Shown here one piece after another: positions 25,104 through 34,404 of a stretch of DNA of 64,000 nucleotides. Numbering within the stretch: position 1 is the stretch's first letter; the number at the start of each line of letters is the position of its first letter. This DNA is from SPDF01 sp963699825 (GTDB taxonomy: Bacteria; Gemmatimonadota; Gemmatimonadetes; Gemmatimonadales; GWC2-71-9): NCBI GenBank assembly GCA_963699825.1, contig CAVOVI010000011.1:61842-125841 (forward strand), written 5' to 3'. The position numbers and the translations under genes are program-made. Under the pieces are notes generated by a model. The model saw only the letters and a program-made list of their open reading frames with translations, was not told the origin of the DNA and did no database searches.

Positions 25104-25482
25104 TCACCCGATCCCCTTCCGCTGATCGCCGCTCACCAGGAGCGCGAGGGCGAGGCTGACGAGGCCCACTACCAGGCCCCCCCAGAAGGCAGGCCAGAAT
25201 CCGTCCACCCGAAACCCGAGATTCCAGATGGCCGCCAGCCGGGCGGTGAGCATCAGCATCACGCCGTTGATGACGAGAGTGAAGAGCCCCAGCGTCAACA
25301 GCACCAGCGGGCAGGAGAGCACGGTGAGAATGGGCCGGAGGACGGCGTTGACTACACCGAAGACGAGCGCCACCGCCAGGAGTTGGAGCGGGCCGTCGGT
25401 GAAATGGATGCCAGGAATGACCTGCACCGCCGCCGACAGGGCGATGGTGTTGATCATCCATCGAATCAGAGAATGATTTCAT
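25104..25482 (-). CDS. 4TM phage-holin-family membrane protein, N-terminus frameshifted
   Basis: 117 residues in the main frame from ATG 25457; the family normally starts a little earlier with 'M-x-FLIRWLINALAL'. Here ATG 25482 (GAGGA upstream) opens MKSF, then one extra T shifts the frame. Removing it gives MKSFLIRWMINTIALSAAVQ and 125 residues. Four hydrophobic segments follow, including LLAVALVFGVVNAVLRPILTVL and WPAFWGGLVVGLVSLALALL. Despite the family name these proteins are common on chromosomes without prophage; the function is unknown. Confidence 0.78.
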
Positions 25483-25512
25483 GGGTCCTCGGGCGGATTC
25501 AGGGCGCCGACG

Positions 25513-27549
25513 CTATGGCGTCGGGCGAAGTGAGGCGTCCAGCCAGTCGAGCACGGTTCCCCACCAGAGTCGCCGATCCCGCGGACGAAGCACGAAGTGC
25601 CCTTCGGTTGGGAAGTAGAGAAACTTGCCCGGCAATCCCCGCAACCGCAGGGCGGTGTAGGCCTGGAACCCCTCCGACACATCCACGCGATAGTCCTCCT
25701 GGCCATGGACGATCAGCATCGGCGTCTGCCACCGCGCGGTGTAGTTGGCGGGGGACCATTTCTCCATCGTGGCGCGGGCCGATGGATTCAGCGGTGACCC
25801 GCCAAACTCGTGAATCGGAAACCAGAGTTCCTCGGTCGACCCCGTGAAGCTCACCGGATTGAAGATCCCGTCGTGCGCGACCAGCGTCCGGAACCGGGTG
25901 GTCTGCCCCGCCATCCAGAAGATCATGTAGCCGCCGTACGAGGCCCCAGCCGCGCCCACGCGGTTGCCGTCCACCCAGGGATTCGCCACGACGACGTCGA
26001 GCCCCTTCATGAGGTCGTCGTACGGGTAGTCCCCCCAGTGGAGGGAGATGCTGTTCGTGAACGACTGGCCGTACCCGGTGCTCCCGTGGAAGTTGACCGC
26101 CGCCACCACGTACCCCCGTGCCGCGAACATCGCGTAGTTCCAGCGCGGATGCCATTCGTCGTTCCATGCCCCCTGCGGGCCGCCGTGGATGAGGTACGCG
26201 ACGGGGTACTTCTTCGAGGGATCGAAGCCGGGCGGCTTCATGATCCAGCCGAAGACCGAATCACCGAGCGCGCCGACAAAGCCGAAGGGCTCCAGCGGAT
26301 CCAGCGCGAGTTCGCTTCGCCATTCGTCATTGAGCGTCGTCACCTGCCGGAGGCCGGCGCCGCTGGCCCAGTTCGCGGCCCAGACCTCGGTGGGGCGATC
26401 CGCGGTGCTCCGCAGAAAGACCATCTCGTCCCCGCGGGGCGGAATGCGCACACCATGGTTGACGCCGCCGGACAGCAGGAGCGAGCGACGGCCATTCGCC
26501 ACGTCGATGCGGTACAGGGACACGCCGCCGCGTTCGGGTACTTCGGCGATGAGTGCGCGCGAGTCCGGCGTCCACGTGATGGCATCCACCGAGAGTTCCC
26601 AGTCGGCGGTCAGCGCCCGGCGGCGCCCGTTCGCCCGCTCGTAAATCATCACCTGCTGGCGATCGGCCTCGAATCCAGGCACCGTCATCGCCAGGTACGC
26701 GACGTAGCGGCTGTCCGGGGAGTAGGCGGGGGAGTTGTCGTTGGCGGGGTTGGTGGTGATCGCCTGCTTGCCGGTTCCGTCGGGCCCCATCACAAAGATG
26801 TCGTTGTTGGTGCTGGTCGCGAGCGACGAGTCGGGGTTGTAGACCACCGCGACCTCGGTGCCGAATTGGGACAGCGCCACACCGACCCCGCCGAGGGCGA
26901 GCGTCGGCACGTCACGGTCGAAGGCGGTGATGTCGGTCCCGACGGAGTCACCCGGTTCCAGACGGAAGAGGTGCTGCCGCACGCCCACCCGCCACTCGTT
27001 CCAGTGGCGGTAGAAGAGCTCGGTCCAGATTTTCGCGTCGGTGGGGTAGAGGGCGTTGCGCTGGTCGATCTCCTGCGTCGCGGGCCACGTCACGTCCTTG
27101 ACGTAGAACATCGCCTTCCCGCCGGGCGACACCCAGAACTCCGAAACACCGCCGGGCACGAACGACAGGCGGGTCGGTTCACCACCCCGGATGGGCAGCT
27201 GCCAGATCTGTGCGCCGTCGTCCCTGGTCGAGATGTAGGACAGCGTCTTCCCGTCTGCCGACCAGCGGGGTGAGCGCTCGTTTCCCGATCCGGAGGTGGC
27301 CTCCCATGCTTCGCCTGACCCGAGATCGACGAGCCAGATGCGACTCCGGTTCCGATCCTCCTCGAGCGACGGCGTCGAGACGGTAAAGGCGAGGAGTCGG
27401 CCATCGGGCGACGGCTGCGGATCGGAGACGGCACGGACCTCGAGGAACTTCGCCGTCGTCAACGGCGCCCGCGCCGACTGGGCCGACACGTCGGCCGCAC
27501 TCACGGCAATCGCCGCGACGATGGCCACGCCCCATACAAATGTTCTCAT
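25513..27549 (-). CDS. S9-family (prolyl oligopeptidase-like) secreted peptidase
   Basis: 678 residues with a signal peptide (MRTFVWGVAIVAAIAVSAADVSAQ), so probably periplasmic or secreted. Residues 30-420 form a WD40-like propeller with DPQPSPDGRLLAFTVS, RSPRWSADGKTLSYIS and later blades. The alpha/beta-hydrolase domain carries the nucleophile in GASYGGYM near 535, Asp in HGQEDYRVD near 617 and His in EGHFVLRP near 648. It would cleave short peptides, acyl-aminoacyl- or prolyl-type. The ATG overlaps the mnmA stop (ATGA), so the two are co-translated although their roles look unrelated. Confidence 0.92.
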   Translation of the reverse strand: MRTFVWGVAIVAAIAVSAADVSAQSARAPLTTAKFLEVRAVSDPQPSPDGRLLAFTVSTPSLEEDRNRSRIWLVDLGSGEAWEATSGSGNERSPRWSADGKTLSYISTRDDGAQIWQLPIRGGEPTRLSFVPGGVSEFWVSPGGKAMFYVKDVTWPATQEIDQRNALYPTDAKIWTELFYRHWNEWRVGVRQHLFRLEPGDSVGTDITAFDRDVPTLALGGVGVALSQFGTEVAVVYNPDSSLATSTNNDIFVMGPDGTGKQAITTNPANDNSPAYSPDSRYVAYLAMTVPGFEADRQQVMIYERANGRRRALTADWELSVDAITWTPDSRALIAEVPERGGVSLYRIDVANGRRSLLLSGGVNHGVRIPPRGDEMVFLRSTADRPTEVWAANWASGAGLRQVTTLNDEWRSELALDPLEPFGFVGALGDSVFGWIMKPPGFDPSKKYPVAYLIHGGPQGAWNDEWHPRWNYAMFAARGYVVAAVNFHGSTGYGQSFTNSISLHWGDYPYDDLMKGLDVVVANPWVDGNRVGAAGASYGGYMIFWMAGQTTRFRTLVAHDGIFNPVSFTGSTEELWFPIHEFGGSPLNPSARATMEKWSPANYTARWQTPMLIVHGQEDYRVDVSEGFQAYTALRLRGLPGKFLYFPTEGHFVLRPRDRRLWWGTVLDWLDASLRPTP

Positions 27550-28604
27550 TCAATCACTCCGCCGCCGAGAACGCGGTTGTCAGCATTGTAGAGCACACCC
27601 GACTGTCCGGGAGAGATGGCCCGGCCGGGGGTATCGAGGAGGAGGGAGATCCCGTCGTCGCTTCGCCCGGTCACCGTCGCGGGGATGGCCCGGGCCCGGT
27701 ACCGGATCTGCACAGCGCATCGGTCGTCGACATCCAGCGGCGACGCCAGCCAGTTCACCTCCGCCAGCGCGAGGCGATTCCCGGCCAGCGCCTCTTCCGG
27801 GCCGATCACCACCTCGCGGCGCTCCGGCCGGATGGCCACGACGTACATCGGTTCGGCGAAGCCGCCCGGCAGTCCCCTGCGTTGCCCGACCGTGTAGCGC
27901 GCAAACCCCTCATGCTCGCCGATCACCTCGCCGGCCACGGTGGTGAGGGGGCCGGGGGTGAGGGCGGGGGCATCGGCGGGGAGATGCTGTTCGAGCACCC
28001 CGACGTAATCGTCGTCGGGCACGAAGCAGATTTCCACCGACTCCGGCTTGTCCGCGGTGGCCAGGCCGAGCCGGCGCGCGAGCGCCCGGGTCTCCTCCTT
28101 CGTGGAGCTGCCGACCGGGGTCAGCATCCGCGCGACCACCGCCCGATCGATTCCCCAGAGGAAATAGCTCTGGTCCTTGTTGAGGTCTGCGCCGCGGTAC
28201 AACGCGCCGTCGCGGGCCACGGCATAGTGGCCGGTGGCGATGTAGTCGCAGTCGAGGGAGTCGGCGTGCGCCAGCAGATCGCGAAACTTGGTGAACGAGT
28301 TGCACCGCACGCACGGGATCGGCGTCCGTCCGCGACTGTACTCCGACACGAAGTTCTGAATCACGTGGAGGGAGAAGCGATCTTCGAGATTGAGCACGTA
28401 GTGCGGAATGCCGAGCTTGGTCGCGACGTCGCGGGCGTCGTTGATCGAATCCAAGGAACAGCAGGGGCGGTCGGGGACGGAGTCACCGTAGCAGAAGAGC
28501 TTCATCGTGGCCCCCACGACGTCGTAGCCCTGCTCCACAAGCAGCGCCGCGGCCACGGAGCTGTCCACGCCCCCGGACATCGCCACCAGCACCCGCTCAG
28601 GCAC
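27546..28604 (-). CDS. mnmA: tRNA-specific 2-thiouridylase MnmA
   Basis: 352 residues, GTG start at 28604, overlapping the desulfurase by 8 bp. Adds sulfur to U34 of Lys/Glu/Gln tRNAs. The ATP pyrophosphatase motif AMSGGVDSSVAA is at residues 8-19. The catalytic Cys pair lies in PIPCVRCNSFTKF near 98 and EICFVPDDDY near 194. The tRNA-binding block NKDQSYFLWG and the C-terminal barrel with GQSGVLYNADNRVLGGG complete it. The sulfur donor gene is immediately upstream. Confidence 0.95.
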   Translation of the reverse strand: MPERVLVAMSGGVDSSVAAALLVEQGYDVVGATMKLFCYGDSVPDRPCCSLDSINDARDVATKLGIPHYVLNLEDRFSLHVIQNFVSEYSRGRTPIPCVRCNSFTKFRDLLAHADSLDCDYIATGHYAVARDGALYRGADLNKDQSYFLWGIDRAVVARMLTPVGSSTKEETRALARRLGLATADKPESVEICFVPDDDYVGVLEQHLPADAPALTPGPLTTVAGEVIGEHEGFARYTVGQRRGLPGGFAEPMYVVAIRPERREVVIGPEEALAGNRLALAEVNWLASPLDVDDRCAVQIRYRARAIPATVTGRSDDGISLLLDTPGRAISPGQSGVLYNADNRVLGGGVIE

Positions 28605-29775
28605 GACCGAGCAACCCTCCCAGCTTGCGCACCTTGGCCACGACGGCCGGCAGGACCTCGGCGACCCGGTCCACGTCGGCCTGCGTGGTCTCCCGTCCCA
28701 TCGAGAAGCGGATGGTACAGAGCGCGAGTTCGCGCGGAATGCCCATCGCCGTCAGGACATGCGACGGTTCGGCGGCGCCGGTGTTGCACGCCGACCCTCC
28801 CGATGCCGCAACGCCCTGGAGATCGAGGTGCATCAACAGCGCCTCGGCGTCCGCGCCGGGAATCCCGAGGCTCAGCACATGCGGGGCGCGCGGGGAATCC
28901 TCCGCGATCCAGACGGCGTCGGGAATGGCGCTCCGGATCCGGGCCGCAAGTTCGTCGCGGAGCGCGCCGAGTTGCGCCGCCTTCGTGGCCTGCTCAGCCG
29001 CGGCGAGTTCGGCGGCCTTCCCCAGCGCGACGCTGCCGGGCACGTTCTCGGTGCCGGGCCGGAGCCCGAACTGCTGACCACCACCATGAATGATCGCCTC
29101 GACGGCGGTGCGACTCCGGACCACGAGCGCCCCGACGCCCTTCGGTGCGCCGATCTTGTGCCCGGAAAGCGTGAGGAGGGTGGCATCGGCGGCGTCGACC
29201 GTGACCGGGAGCTTGCCGAACGCCTGCACCGCATCGGTGTGGAACATCGTGCCGGCGGCGCGACACCGGCGCCCGATCTCTTCCACCGGCTGGATGGTGC
29301 CCACCTCGTTGTTCACCCACATGACCGAGACGACGGCGGGCCGGTTGGCCAGCACCGCGTCGAGCGCCGCCATGTCGAGGACGCCGTGACTGTCCACCGG
29401 CAGCACCGTTTCGGTCCCACCGAGGCGAGCAACGGCGTGGGCGGCCGCCAGGACCGCCTTGTGGTCCGTGGCACAAACCGCTGCATGCATCGGGCGGCCG
29501 GCGGCACCGGCCGCGAGGGAGGCCCCGACCACCGCCAGGTTGTCCGCCTCGGTGCCGCCGGAGGTGAAGATCACCTGGCTGGGCTCGGCTCCGACGGCGG
29601 CCGCCACCTGCCGACGTGCCTCTTCGACGCCCGCGCGCGCGGTGCGGCCGAAGCGGTGGGCGCTCGCGGGATTGCCGAAGGCGGATGGTCCCAGGAAGGG
29701 AAGCATCGCTTCCAGCACCTCGGCGCGCACCGGCGTCGTGGCGGCGTGGTCGAGATACACCGGCGTATGAGTCAT
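28597..29775 (-). CDS. Cysteine desulfurase (IscS/NifS type)
   Basis: 392 residues from ATG 29775 (MTHTPVYLDHAATTPVR). A PLP enzyme moving sulfur from cysteine to a persulfide. The PLP lysine is in SGHKIGAPKG near 203. The nucleophilic Cys is in GGSACNTG near 328. FTSGGTEADN and RPGTENVPGS are also typical. Its overlap with mnmA points to tRNA thiolation as the main job, though Fe-S cluster assembly is possible. A leaderless-type -10 (TATCTT, 29787-29782) sits 7 nt before the start. Confidence 0.92.
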   Translation of the reverse strand: MTHTPVYLDHAATTPVRAEVLEAMLPFLGPSAFGNPASAHRFGRTARAGVEEARRQVAAAVGAEPSQVIFTSGGTEADNLAVVGASLAAGAAGRPMHAAVCATDHKAVLAAAHAVARLGGTETVLPVDSHGVLDMAALDAVLANRPAVVSVMWVNNEVGTIQPVEEIGRRCRAAGTMFHTDAVQAFGKLPVTVDAADATLLTLSGHKIGAPKGVGALVVRSRTAVEAIIHGGGQQFGLRPGTENVPGSVALGKAAELAAAEQATKAAQLGALRDELAARIRSAIPDAVWIAEDSPRAPHVLSLGIPGADAEALLMHLDLQGVAASGGSACNTGAAEPSHVLTAMGIPRELALCTIRFSMGRETTQADVDRVAEVLPAVVAKVRKLGGLLGRA

Positions 29776-29781
29776 GGGATG

Positions 29782-29787
29782 AAGATA
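29782..29787 (-). promoter_or_regulatory. Candidate -10 for leaderless cysteine desulfurase mRNA
   Basis: Minus-strand TATCTT (29787-29782), with its last base 7 nt before ATG 29775. TTGACG (29808-29803) lies upstream at a short 15-bp spacing. No Shine-Dalgarno precedes the ATG. It overlaps the end of bshB1. Confidence 0.4.
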
Positions 29788-29788
29788 C

Positions 29789-30505
29789 CTACATGCTGGC
29801 GACGTCAAGCGCGAGCACGTCGTCGATTCGGACCGTTTCCGGGGTGAAGTACGGCTCTCCGTACCGGGTGCGGATCAGCGAGCCATAGTGCGCGTTCTGC
29901 GTCTCGACGAGCGCGTAGAGATCCTGGCCGGTGGGAAAGATCTCGCCGGCGGCCTTCGCGCCGTCGAACTGGCTGGCGTAACAGCGGATGGCGGCAAGTT
30001 TCCGCTCGAACTGCGCGCTGATGTCCACGACAAACGTCGGCTTGACCGGGTCCTCGCGATAGCTGAGTGCGTAGAGGATCTTGTGCGGGCGGTGCGGTGC
30101 ACCGGCGGTCTCGTACTTGGCGAGGCCGGCCAGGAAGCAGGCGTCCCGCCCCAGTTCGGAGGCGATCCGATGATCGGGATGCCGGCCGACCGGGTAGGGG
30201 AGGATGACGACTCGCGGGCGAAAGTGCCGGATCTGCTCGATCACCACCCGCCGTGCCTCCTCGGAGTTCTGGAGGTGGGCATCGGGAAGACCGGCATTTC
30301 GGCGTTCGGCGACCCCGAGGATCTTCGCCGCCGCCTCGGCCTCGGCGGCCCGGAGTTCGGCATTGCCACGGGTGCCGCTCTCGCCGGCGGTCAGGTCAAG
30401 GATGCCGGCGGAGTGCCCCTGATCGATGGCGCGGAGCAGGGCGCCCGCGCAGGTCAGTTCGACGTCGTCGCGGTGGGCCGCAATGGCCAGGATATCAACG
30501 CTCAT
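29789..30505 (-). CDS. bshB1: Bacillithiol biosynthesis deacetylase BshB1
   Basis: 238 residues. Removes the acetyl group from GlcNAc-malate in the synthesis of bacillithiol, a glutathione substitute. PIG-L zinc motifs are AHRDDVEL at 10-17 and GRHPDHR near 106-112. LDLTAGESGTRGN and NAGLPDAHLQN are typical of BshB1. BshA and BshC are not in this window. TAAATT (30519-30514), whose last base lies 9 nt before the ATG, is a possible near-leaderless promoter. Its position next to the desulfurase links two thiol-sulfur functions. Confidence 0.9.
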   Translation of the reverse strand: MSVDILAIAAHRDDVELTCAGALLRAIDQGHSAGILDLTAGESGTRGNAELRAAEAEAAAKILGVAERRNAGLPDAHLQNSEEARRVVIEQIRHFRPRVVILPYPVGRHPDHRIASELGRDACFLAGLAKYETAGAPHRPHKILYALSYREDPVKPTFVVDISAQFERKLAAIRCYASQFDGAKAAGEIFPTGQDLYALVETQNAHYGSLIRTRYGEPYFTPETVRIDDVLALDVASM

Positions 30506-30526
30506 GCGGAATCAATTTAGCCGTCT

Positions 30527-30561
30527 GCCGCCTCCCCGCCTCCCCGCCTCCCGCGCCCCGC
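30527..30561. repeat. CCTCCCCG-type tract between the permease array and bshB1
   Basis: Four consecutive CCTCCCCGCC-like units fill the gap between the stop of the last permease (30562) and the bshB1 promoter. It belongs to the dispersed C-rich family. Confidence 0.65.
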
Positions 30562-31803
30562 CTACTCGTGCCGCAGCGCCTCGATGGGGTCCATCTGGGC
30601 CGCCTTGTTGGCCGGGTACAGGCCGAACGCGAGCCCGATGCCCACGGAAACCGCCGTGGCGAGGACGGCGCTCCAGAGGGGTACGGAGGACTCCAGGTTC
30701 AGCACATGCTTCAGCACCTCGCCCAGTCCCAGCCCCACCAGGATCCCGAGGAGGCCCCCCATCAGCGTGAGGGTGGCCGCCTCGACGAGGAACTGGAGGA
30801 GGATTTCGCGCCGCGTGGCGCCGAGTGCCTTCCGGATCCCGATTTCCCGGGTGCGGTCGGTGACCGACACCATCATGATGGCCATCACGCCGATGCCGCC
30901 GACCAGCAGCGCGACACCGGAGAGCGCCACCATCACGCCGAAGAAGGCCGAGGTCAGGCTGCCCATGATGTCGAGAATCTGGTCCTGCGTGATCAGGTCG
31001 AAGGTGTTCGGGACGCCCGGCCGCAGCTTCCGCTCGCGCCGGAGGGCGACGACCACCAGGTCCTGGGCCTTCTCCACGCTGATCTCCGGGCGCCCCTTCA
31101 CCGAGATCCAGAGCGTGTTCGTCTCGTCGTACCGGAGGTTGTACTTGGCGGCGCGATAGGGGATGATCCCCGCCGTTTCCTGTCCCGGCGGCTCGAAGAT
31201 GTTCTCGGGCTTCAGGTAGATCCCGATGACCCGGAAGGGGACGCCGTTGACGCGGACCGTCTGGCCCATGGGGTCGAGCCGACCGAAGAGATGGTCGGCG
31301 GTCTGTTCCTCGAGGACAATCACCTGCTCGCCGGTGAGTTCCGACTGGGTGAAGAACCGCCCGCGGAGCAGCGTGCCGCCCTGGAGTTCCATGTAGTGGT
31401 CGTCGGCGGCCCAGACCGTGATCATCTGAGTCTGCGTCCCCTGGTGCTCCACGCGGGCAAAGACCTGGATCCACATGCCGGCGTACTGGATCTCGGGCAC
31501 CTGCCGGATGGCCTCGGCGTCGCTCTCGCGAAGCACGGGCCGGATGCGCACCTCGTACGGCAGGTTGTCCGGATTCAGGGGTGTCTGCGAGAAATACCGC
31601 ATCACGTAGAACGTCGTTGGGCCCGCGACCTCAATCGCGTTGAAGATCTGGGAGCGAACACCCTGGACGATCGAGGCCATGGTCATGACTGTCGCGACCC
31701 CGATGATCACGCCCAGGACGGTCAGCGCGGAGCGGAGCTTGTTGGCGCGCATGGCATCCAGTGCCATCAGGACGCCCTCGCCGATCCGGCTCATTGGGAT
31801 CAT
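30562..31803 (-). CDS. MacB-like ABC permease (fourth of array)
   Basis: 413 residues from ATG 31803 (MIPMSRIGEGVLMALDAMRANKLRS), 4 bp after the previous permease. One N-terminal helix (LTVLGVIIGVATVMTMASIV), then a MacB periplasmic core of about 220 residues. Three C-terminal helices of the FtsX domain follow, with TDRTREIGIRKALGATRREIL between them. It ends GLYPANKAAQMDPIEALRHE, the family terminus. It has no ATPase domain, so it must use the ATPase at 35651. Confidence 0.9.
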   Translation of the reverse strand: MIPMSRIGEGVLMALDAMRANKLRSALTVLGVIIGVATVMTMASIVQGVRSQIFNAIEVAGPTTFYVMRYFSQTPLNPDNLPYEVRIRPVLRESDAEAIRQVPEIQYAGMWIQVFARVEHQGTQTQMITVWAADDHYMELQGGTLLRGRFFTQSELTGEQVIVLEEQTADHLFGRLDPMGQTVRVNGVPFRVIGIYLKPENIFEPPGQETAGIIPYRAAKYNLRYDETNTLWISVKGRPEISVEKAQDLVVVALRRERKLRPGVPNTFDLITQDQILDIMGSLTSAFFGVMVALSGVALLVGGIGVMAIMMVSVTDRTREIGIRKALGATRREILLQFLVEAATLTLMGGLLGILVGLGLGEVLKHVLNLESSVPLWSAVLATAVSVGIGLAFGLYPANKAAQMDPIEALRHE

Positions 31804-31807
31804 CGGA

Positions 31808-33052
31808 TCACTCGGCCCGCAACGCGGTGATGGGATCGAGCCTGGCCGCACGGGAGGCCGGGTAGACGCCGAAGACGAGGCCCGTGCCGACGCCGAGGGC
31901 CAGGGCCACGGAAATCGACCAGAGGGTCACGCGCGCCGGGAGCGGTGTCAGCGATGAGACCAGCAACGCGAGCGACCACCCCGCCACCACGCCGAGGATG
32001 CCGCCGAAGCAGGAGAGGGTGGCCGCTTCCACCAGGAACTGGCGCTGGATGTCCCGGCGCGTCGCACCGAGGGACTTCCGGACGCCGATTTCGCGGGTCC
32101 GTTCATTGACCGTCATCAGCATGATGTTCATGATCACGATCCCGCCCACGACGATGCCGATGCACACCACCGCGGGAATGATCGTGAAGAGGATCCTGGT
32201 GAGGCTCTTCCAGAACGCGACGAGCGCGTCCGCCTTGTCCACCGTGAAATCGTCCGGCTCCCCGGGCCGGAGCTTGTGGGCCAGCCGCATCGCCTCCTGG
32301 GCGCGCAGCATGGCGGGCTCCACTTCCTCCGCGTCGCGCATCTTGACCGACACCACCGTCGTCTTGCGACGTCCGTAGATCGACTCGAAGGTGGAGTAGG
32401 GAATCAGCGCGAACCCATCGAACGACTGGCCCAGGACCTTTCCCTTCTTGGCGACGACGCCCTTGATGACGAACTCGCGCCCCGCGATGCGGATCGCCTT
32501 CCCGACGGCCTTTTCCGGGTCGCCAAAGAGCTTGTCGGCCACGTCGAAGCCGACGATGGCCACCATGCGCCGTCCCTCGACGTCCGGGTCACTCATCGGC
32601 TGACCGGCGGCGAACACGTAGTCGCGGACGATCTGGTAGGCGGGGGTGATGCCGAAGACGAGGACGTCGCCGATGCGCTGGTTGCGGTAGGTCAGGTCGC
32701 TCGTGGGGGTCGGCCACCCGGACTGGAAGGCGACCGCCTCCGCATCGGGGAGGGCGCGGCGCACGACCTCCGCGTCCTCCGTGCTGACCAATGGCCGCTT
32801 GGCGATGGCCCGGACCTCCTCGTCGTCCATCAGGCCGAGCGAGACGGGTGTCCGCCGGACCTGGAAGGCGTTGGTGCCGATGACCGCGCCGGTGATGTTC
32901 TCCTTCACGTAGGCGTTCATCCCCTGGATGATGGCCACCACCGCCACGAGAAAGCCGACCGAGACGATGATGCCGAGCAGGGTGAAGAACGACCGCAATT
33001 TGCTGCCGAGGATCGATTGGAGGGCGAGGCGGAGGGCTTCACGGAAGGACAT
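31808..33052 (-). CDS. MacB-like ABC permease (third of array)
   Basis: 414 residues. Starts MSFREALRLALQSILGSKLRSFFTLLGIIVSVGFLVAVV, with the periplasmic core between residues 45 and 280. The cytoplasmic NERTREIGVRKSLGATRRDI loop and the ending GVYPASRAARLDPITALRAE follow. It is closest in layout to the first permease of the array (the 'YMEDQF/NAYVKENITG' type). The upstream gap contains a large G-rich/C-rich hairpin. Confidence 0.9.
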   Translation of the reverse strand: MSFREALRLALQSILGSKLRSFFTLLGIIVSVGFLVAVVAIIQGMNAYVKENITGAVIGTNAFQVRRTPVSLGLMDDEEVRAIAKRPLVSTEDAEVVRRALPDAEAVAFQSGWPTPTSDLTYRNQRIGDVLVFGITPAYQIVRDYVFAAGQPMSDPDVEGRRMVAIVGFDVADKLFGDPEKAVGKAIRIAGREFVIKGVVAKKGKVLGQSFDGFALIPYSTFESIYGRRKTTVVSVKMRDAEEVEPAMLRAQEAMRLAHKLRPGEPDDFTVDKADALVAFWKSLTRILFTIIPAVVCIGIVVGGIVIMNIMLMTVNERTREIGVRKSLGATRRDIQRQFLVEAATLSCFGGILGVVAGWSLALLVSSLTPLPARVTLWSISVALALGVGTGLVFGVYPASRAARLDPITALRAE

Positions 33053-33064
33053 GCAGGGAAGCTA

Positions 33065-33137
33065 GCGGGGAAGCGGGGACGCGGGAAAGCGGGGAGGTGG
33101 GTGGGCGGTGGCCTTCCCCGCATCCCCGCTTCCCCGC
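33065..33137. repeat. Large hairpin of the G/C-tract family within the permease array
   Basis: GCGGGGAAGCGGGGA (33065-33079) and TCCCCGCTTCCCCGC (33123-33137) are perfect 15-bp inverted copies, separated by 43 nt of G-rich DNA. It occupies the only sizeable gap between the four permease genes and could attenuate transcription or protect mRNA ends. There is no T run on either side. Confidence 0.8.
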
Positions 33138-33144
33138 CGTTTGC

Positions 33145-34392
33145 CTACTCGTACCGCAGCGCCTCCACCGGATCGAGCTTGCTCGCCTTGTTGGCGGGGT
33201 ACATGCCGAACATGATGCCGGTCACGATGGAGGCGAGGAGCGCGACGACCACCGACCAGAGGGGAACGGCTGCGGGAATGGGGGTCAGCCTGTTGATCCC
33301 CAGCGCGATCAGCCCGCCGAGCATCATGCCGACGATGCCGCCGACGAGCGTCAGGGTGGCGGCCTCGACCAGGAACTGGAAGAGCACTTCGCGACGCGTC
33401 GCGCCGAGCGCCTTCCGCACACCAATTTCCCGGGTGCGTTCGGTCACCGAGATCATCATGATGGCGACCACGCCGACGCCGCCGACCATCAGTCCGACGC
33501 TCGAGAGGGCGAGCATCACCAGGAAGAAGGCCTGCGTCATGCTGTCAAAGGTCTCGAGAATCCGTTCCTGGGTCAGGATGGCGAAGTTGTTCTCCTGTTG
33601 AGGCTTGAGTCCGCGGCTGCCGCGGAGCGCGGCGACCACCTGGTCCTGCGCCTCGTCCACGGTCACGCCTTCCACGGGCATGACCGAAATGCTCATCCAA
33701 CCCTTCCAGTAATCGGCGACCTTCTCGAAGGTGGTGTGCGGAATGGCGAGCCGGGCGTTGTCACCGCCACCGAACAGCGACGCCGCGGCCACGTGGAGGC
33801 CGATCACCTGGAACGGCTGCCCGAAGATCTTGATCGTCTTCCCGATGGGATCGAGCCCCGGGAAGAGCCGCTCCGCCACCTTGTCGTTGATGACGGCGAC
33901 GCGGGCCCCGGACGCATACTCGATGGCCGTGAAGCTCCGACCCGCCACGATCTCCCCACCCGTCACATACACCCAGGCCGGGCCGAAGCCCGCGATATAC
34001 ACACTGGGCAGCTCGGTGTCCCCGTACTTCACCGGGCCGCTGGTCCCCTCGTCGATCGAGACTTCCTGGATGGCCGGGAGCTGTCGGATCATCTCCGACT
34101 CCTCCACCGTGATCCAGGGATTCTTGCGCCAGGGGGAGAGCTCGTCCGAGCCGTCGGAGATGTTGAGCCCGCCCTGGAAGAAGCGCTGGACGAAGAAGGT
34201 CCGGGGGCCAGCCGATTCCAGCTCGGCGGCCAGCGCGCGGTTGATGCCGGTGATGGCGGAGGCCATGGCGATGACCACCATGACGCCGATCGCCACCCCC
34301 AGGATGGTGAGCGCCGCGCGCACCTTGCTGGCGCGGAGCGAATCGAGCGCGATGCCGATGCCCTCGAAGGCCCGACTGATGGTCTGTGACAT
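33145..34392 (-). CDS. MacB-like ABC permease (second of array)
   Basis: 415 residues from ATG 34392. The N-terminal helix is in KVRAALTILGVAIGVMVVIAMASAI. The periplasmic core includes FFQGGLNISDGSDELSPW. The FtsX loop TERTREIGVRKALGATRREV is between the last helices, and it ends GMYPANKASKLDPVEALRYE. It resembles the fourth permease more than the neighbours, suggesting that a two-permease unit was duplicated. Confidence 0.9.
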   Translation of the reverse strand: MSQTISRAFEGIGIALDSLRASKVRAALTILGVAIGVMVVIAMASAITGINRALAAELESAGPRTFFVQRFFQGGLNISDGSDELSPWRKNPWITVEESEMIRQLPAIQEVSIDEGTSGPVKYGDTELPSVYIAGFGPAWVYVTGGEIVAGRSFTAIEYASGARVAVINDKVAERLFPGLDPIGKTIKIFGQPFQVIGLHVAAASLFGGGDNARLAIPHTTFEKVADYWKGWMSISVMPVEGVTVDEAQDQVVAALRGSRGLKPQQENNFAILTQERILETFDSMTQAFFLVMLALSSVGLMVGGVGVVAIMMISVTERTREIGVRKALGATRREVLFQFLVEAATLTLVGGIVGMMLGGLIALGINRLTPIPAAVPLWSVVVALLASIVTGIMFGMYPANKASKLDPVEALRYE

Positions 34393-34404
34393 GGCGGCTC
34401 CTCG

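Noticed and set aside
25104..25482. Prophage remnant suggested by a holin-family protein
   Set aside because: The 4TM family is common on chromosomes, and no other phage gene lies nearby.
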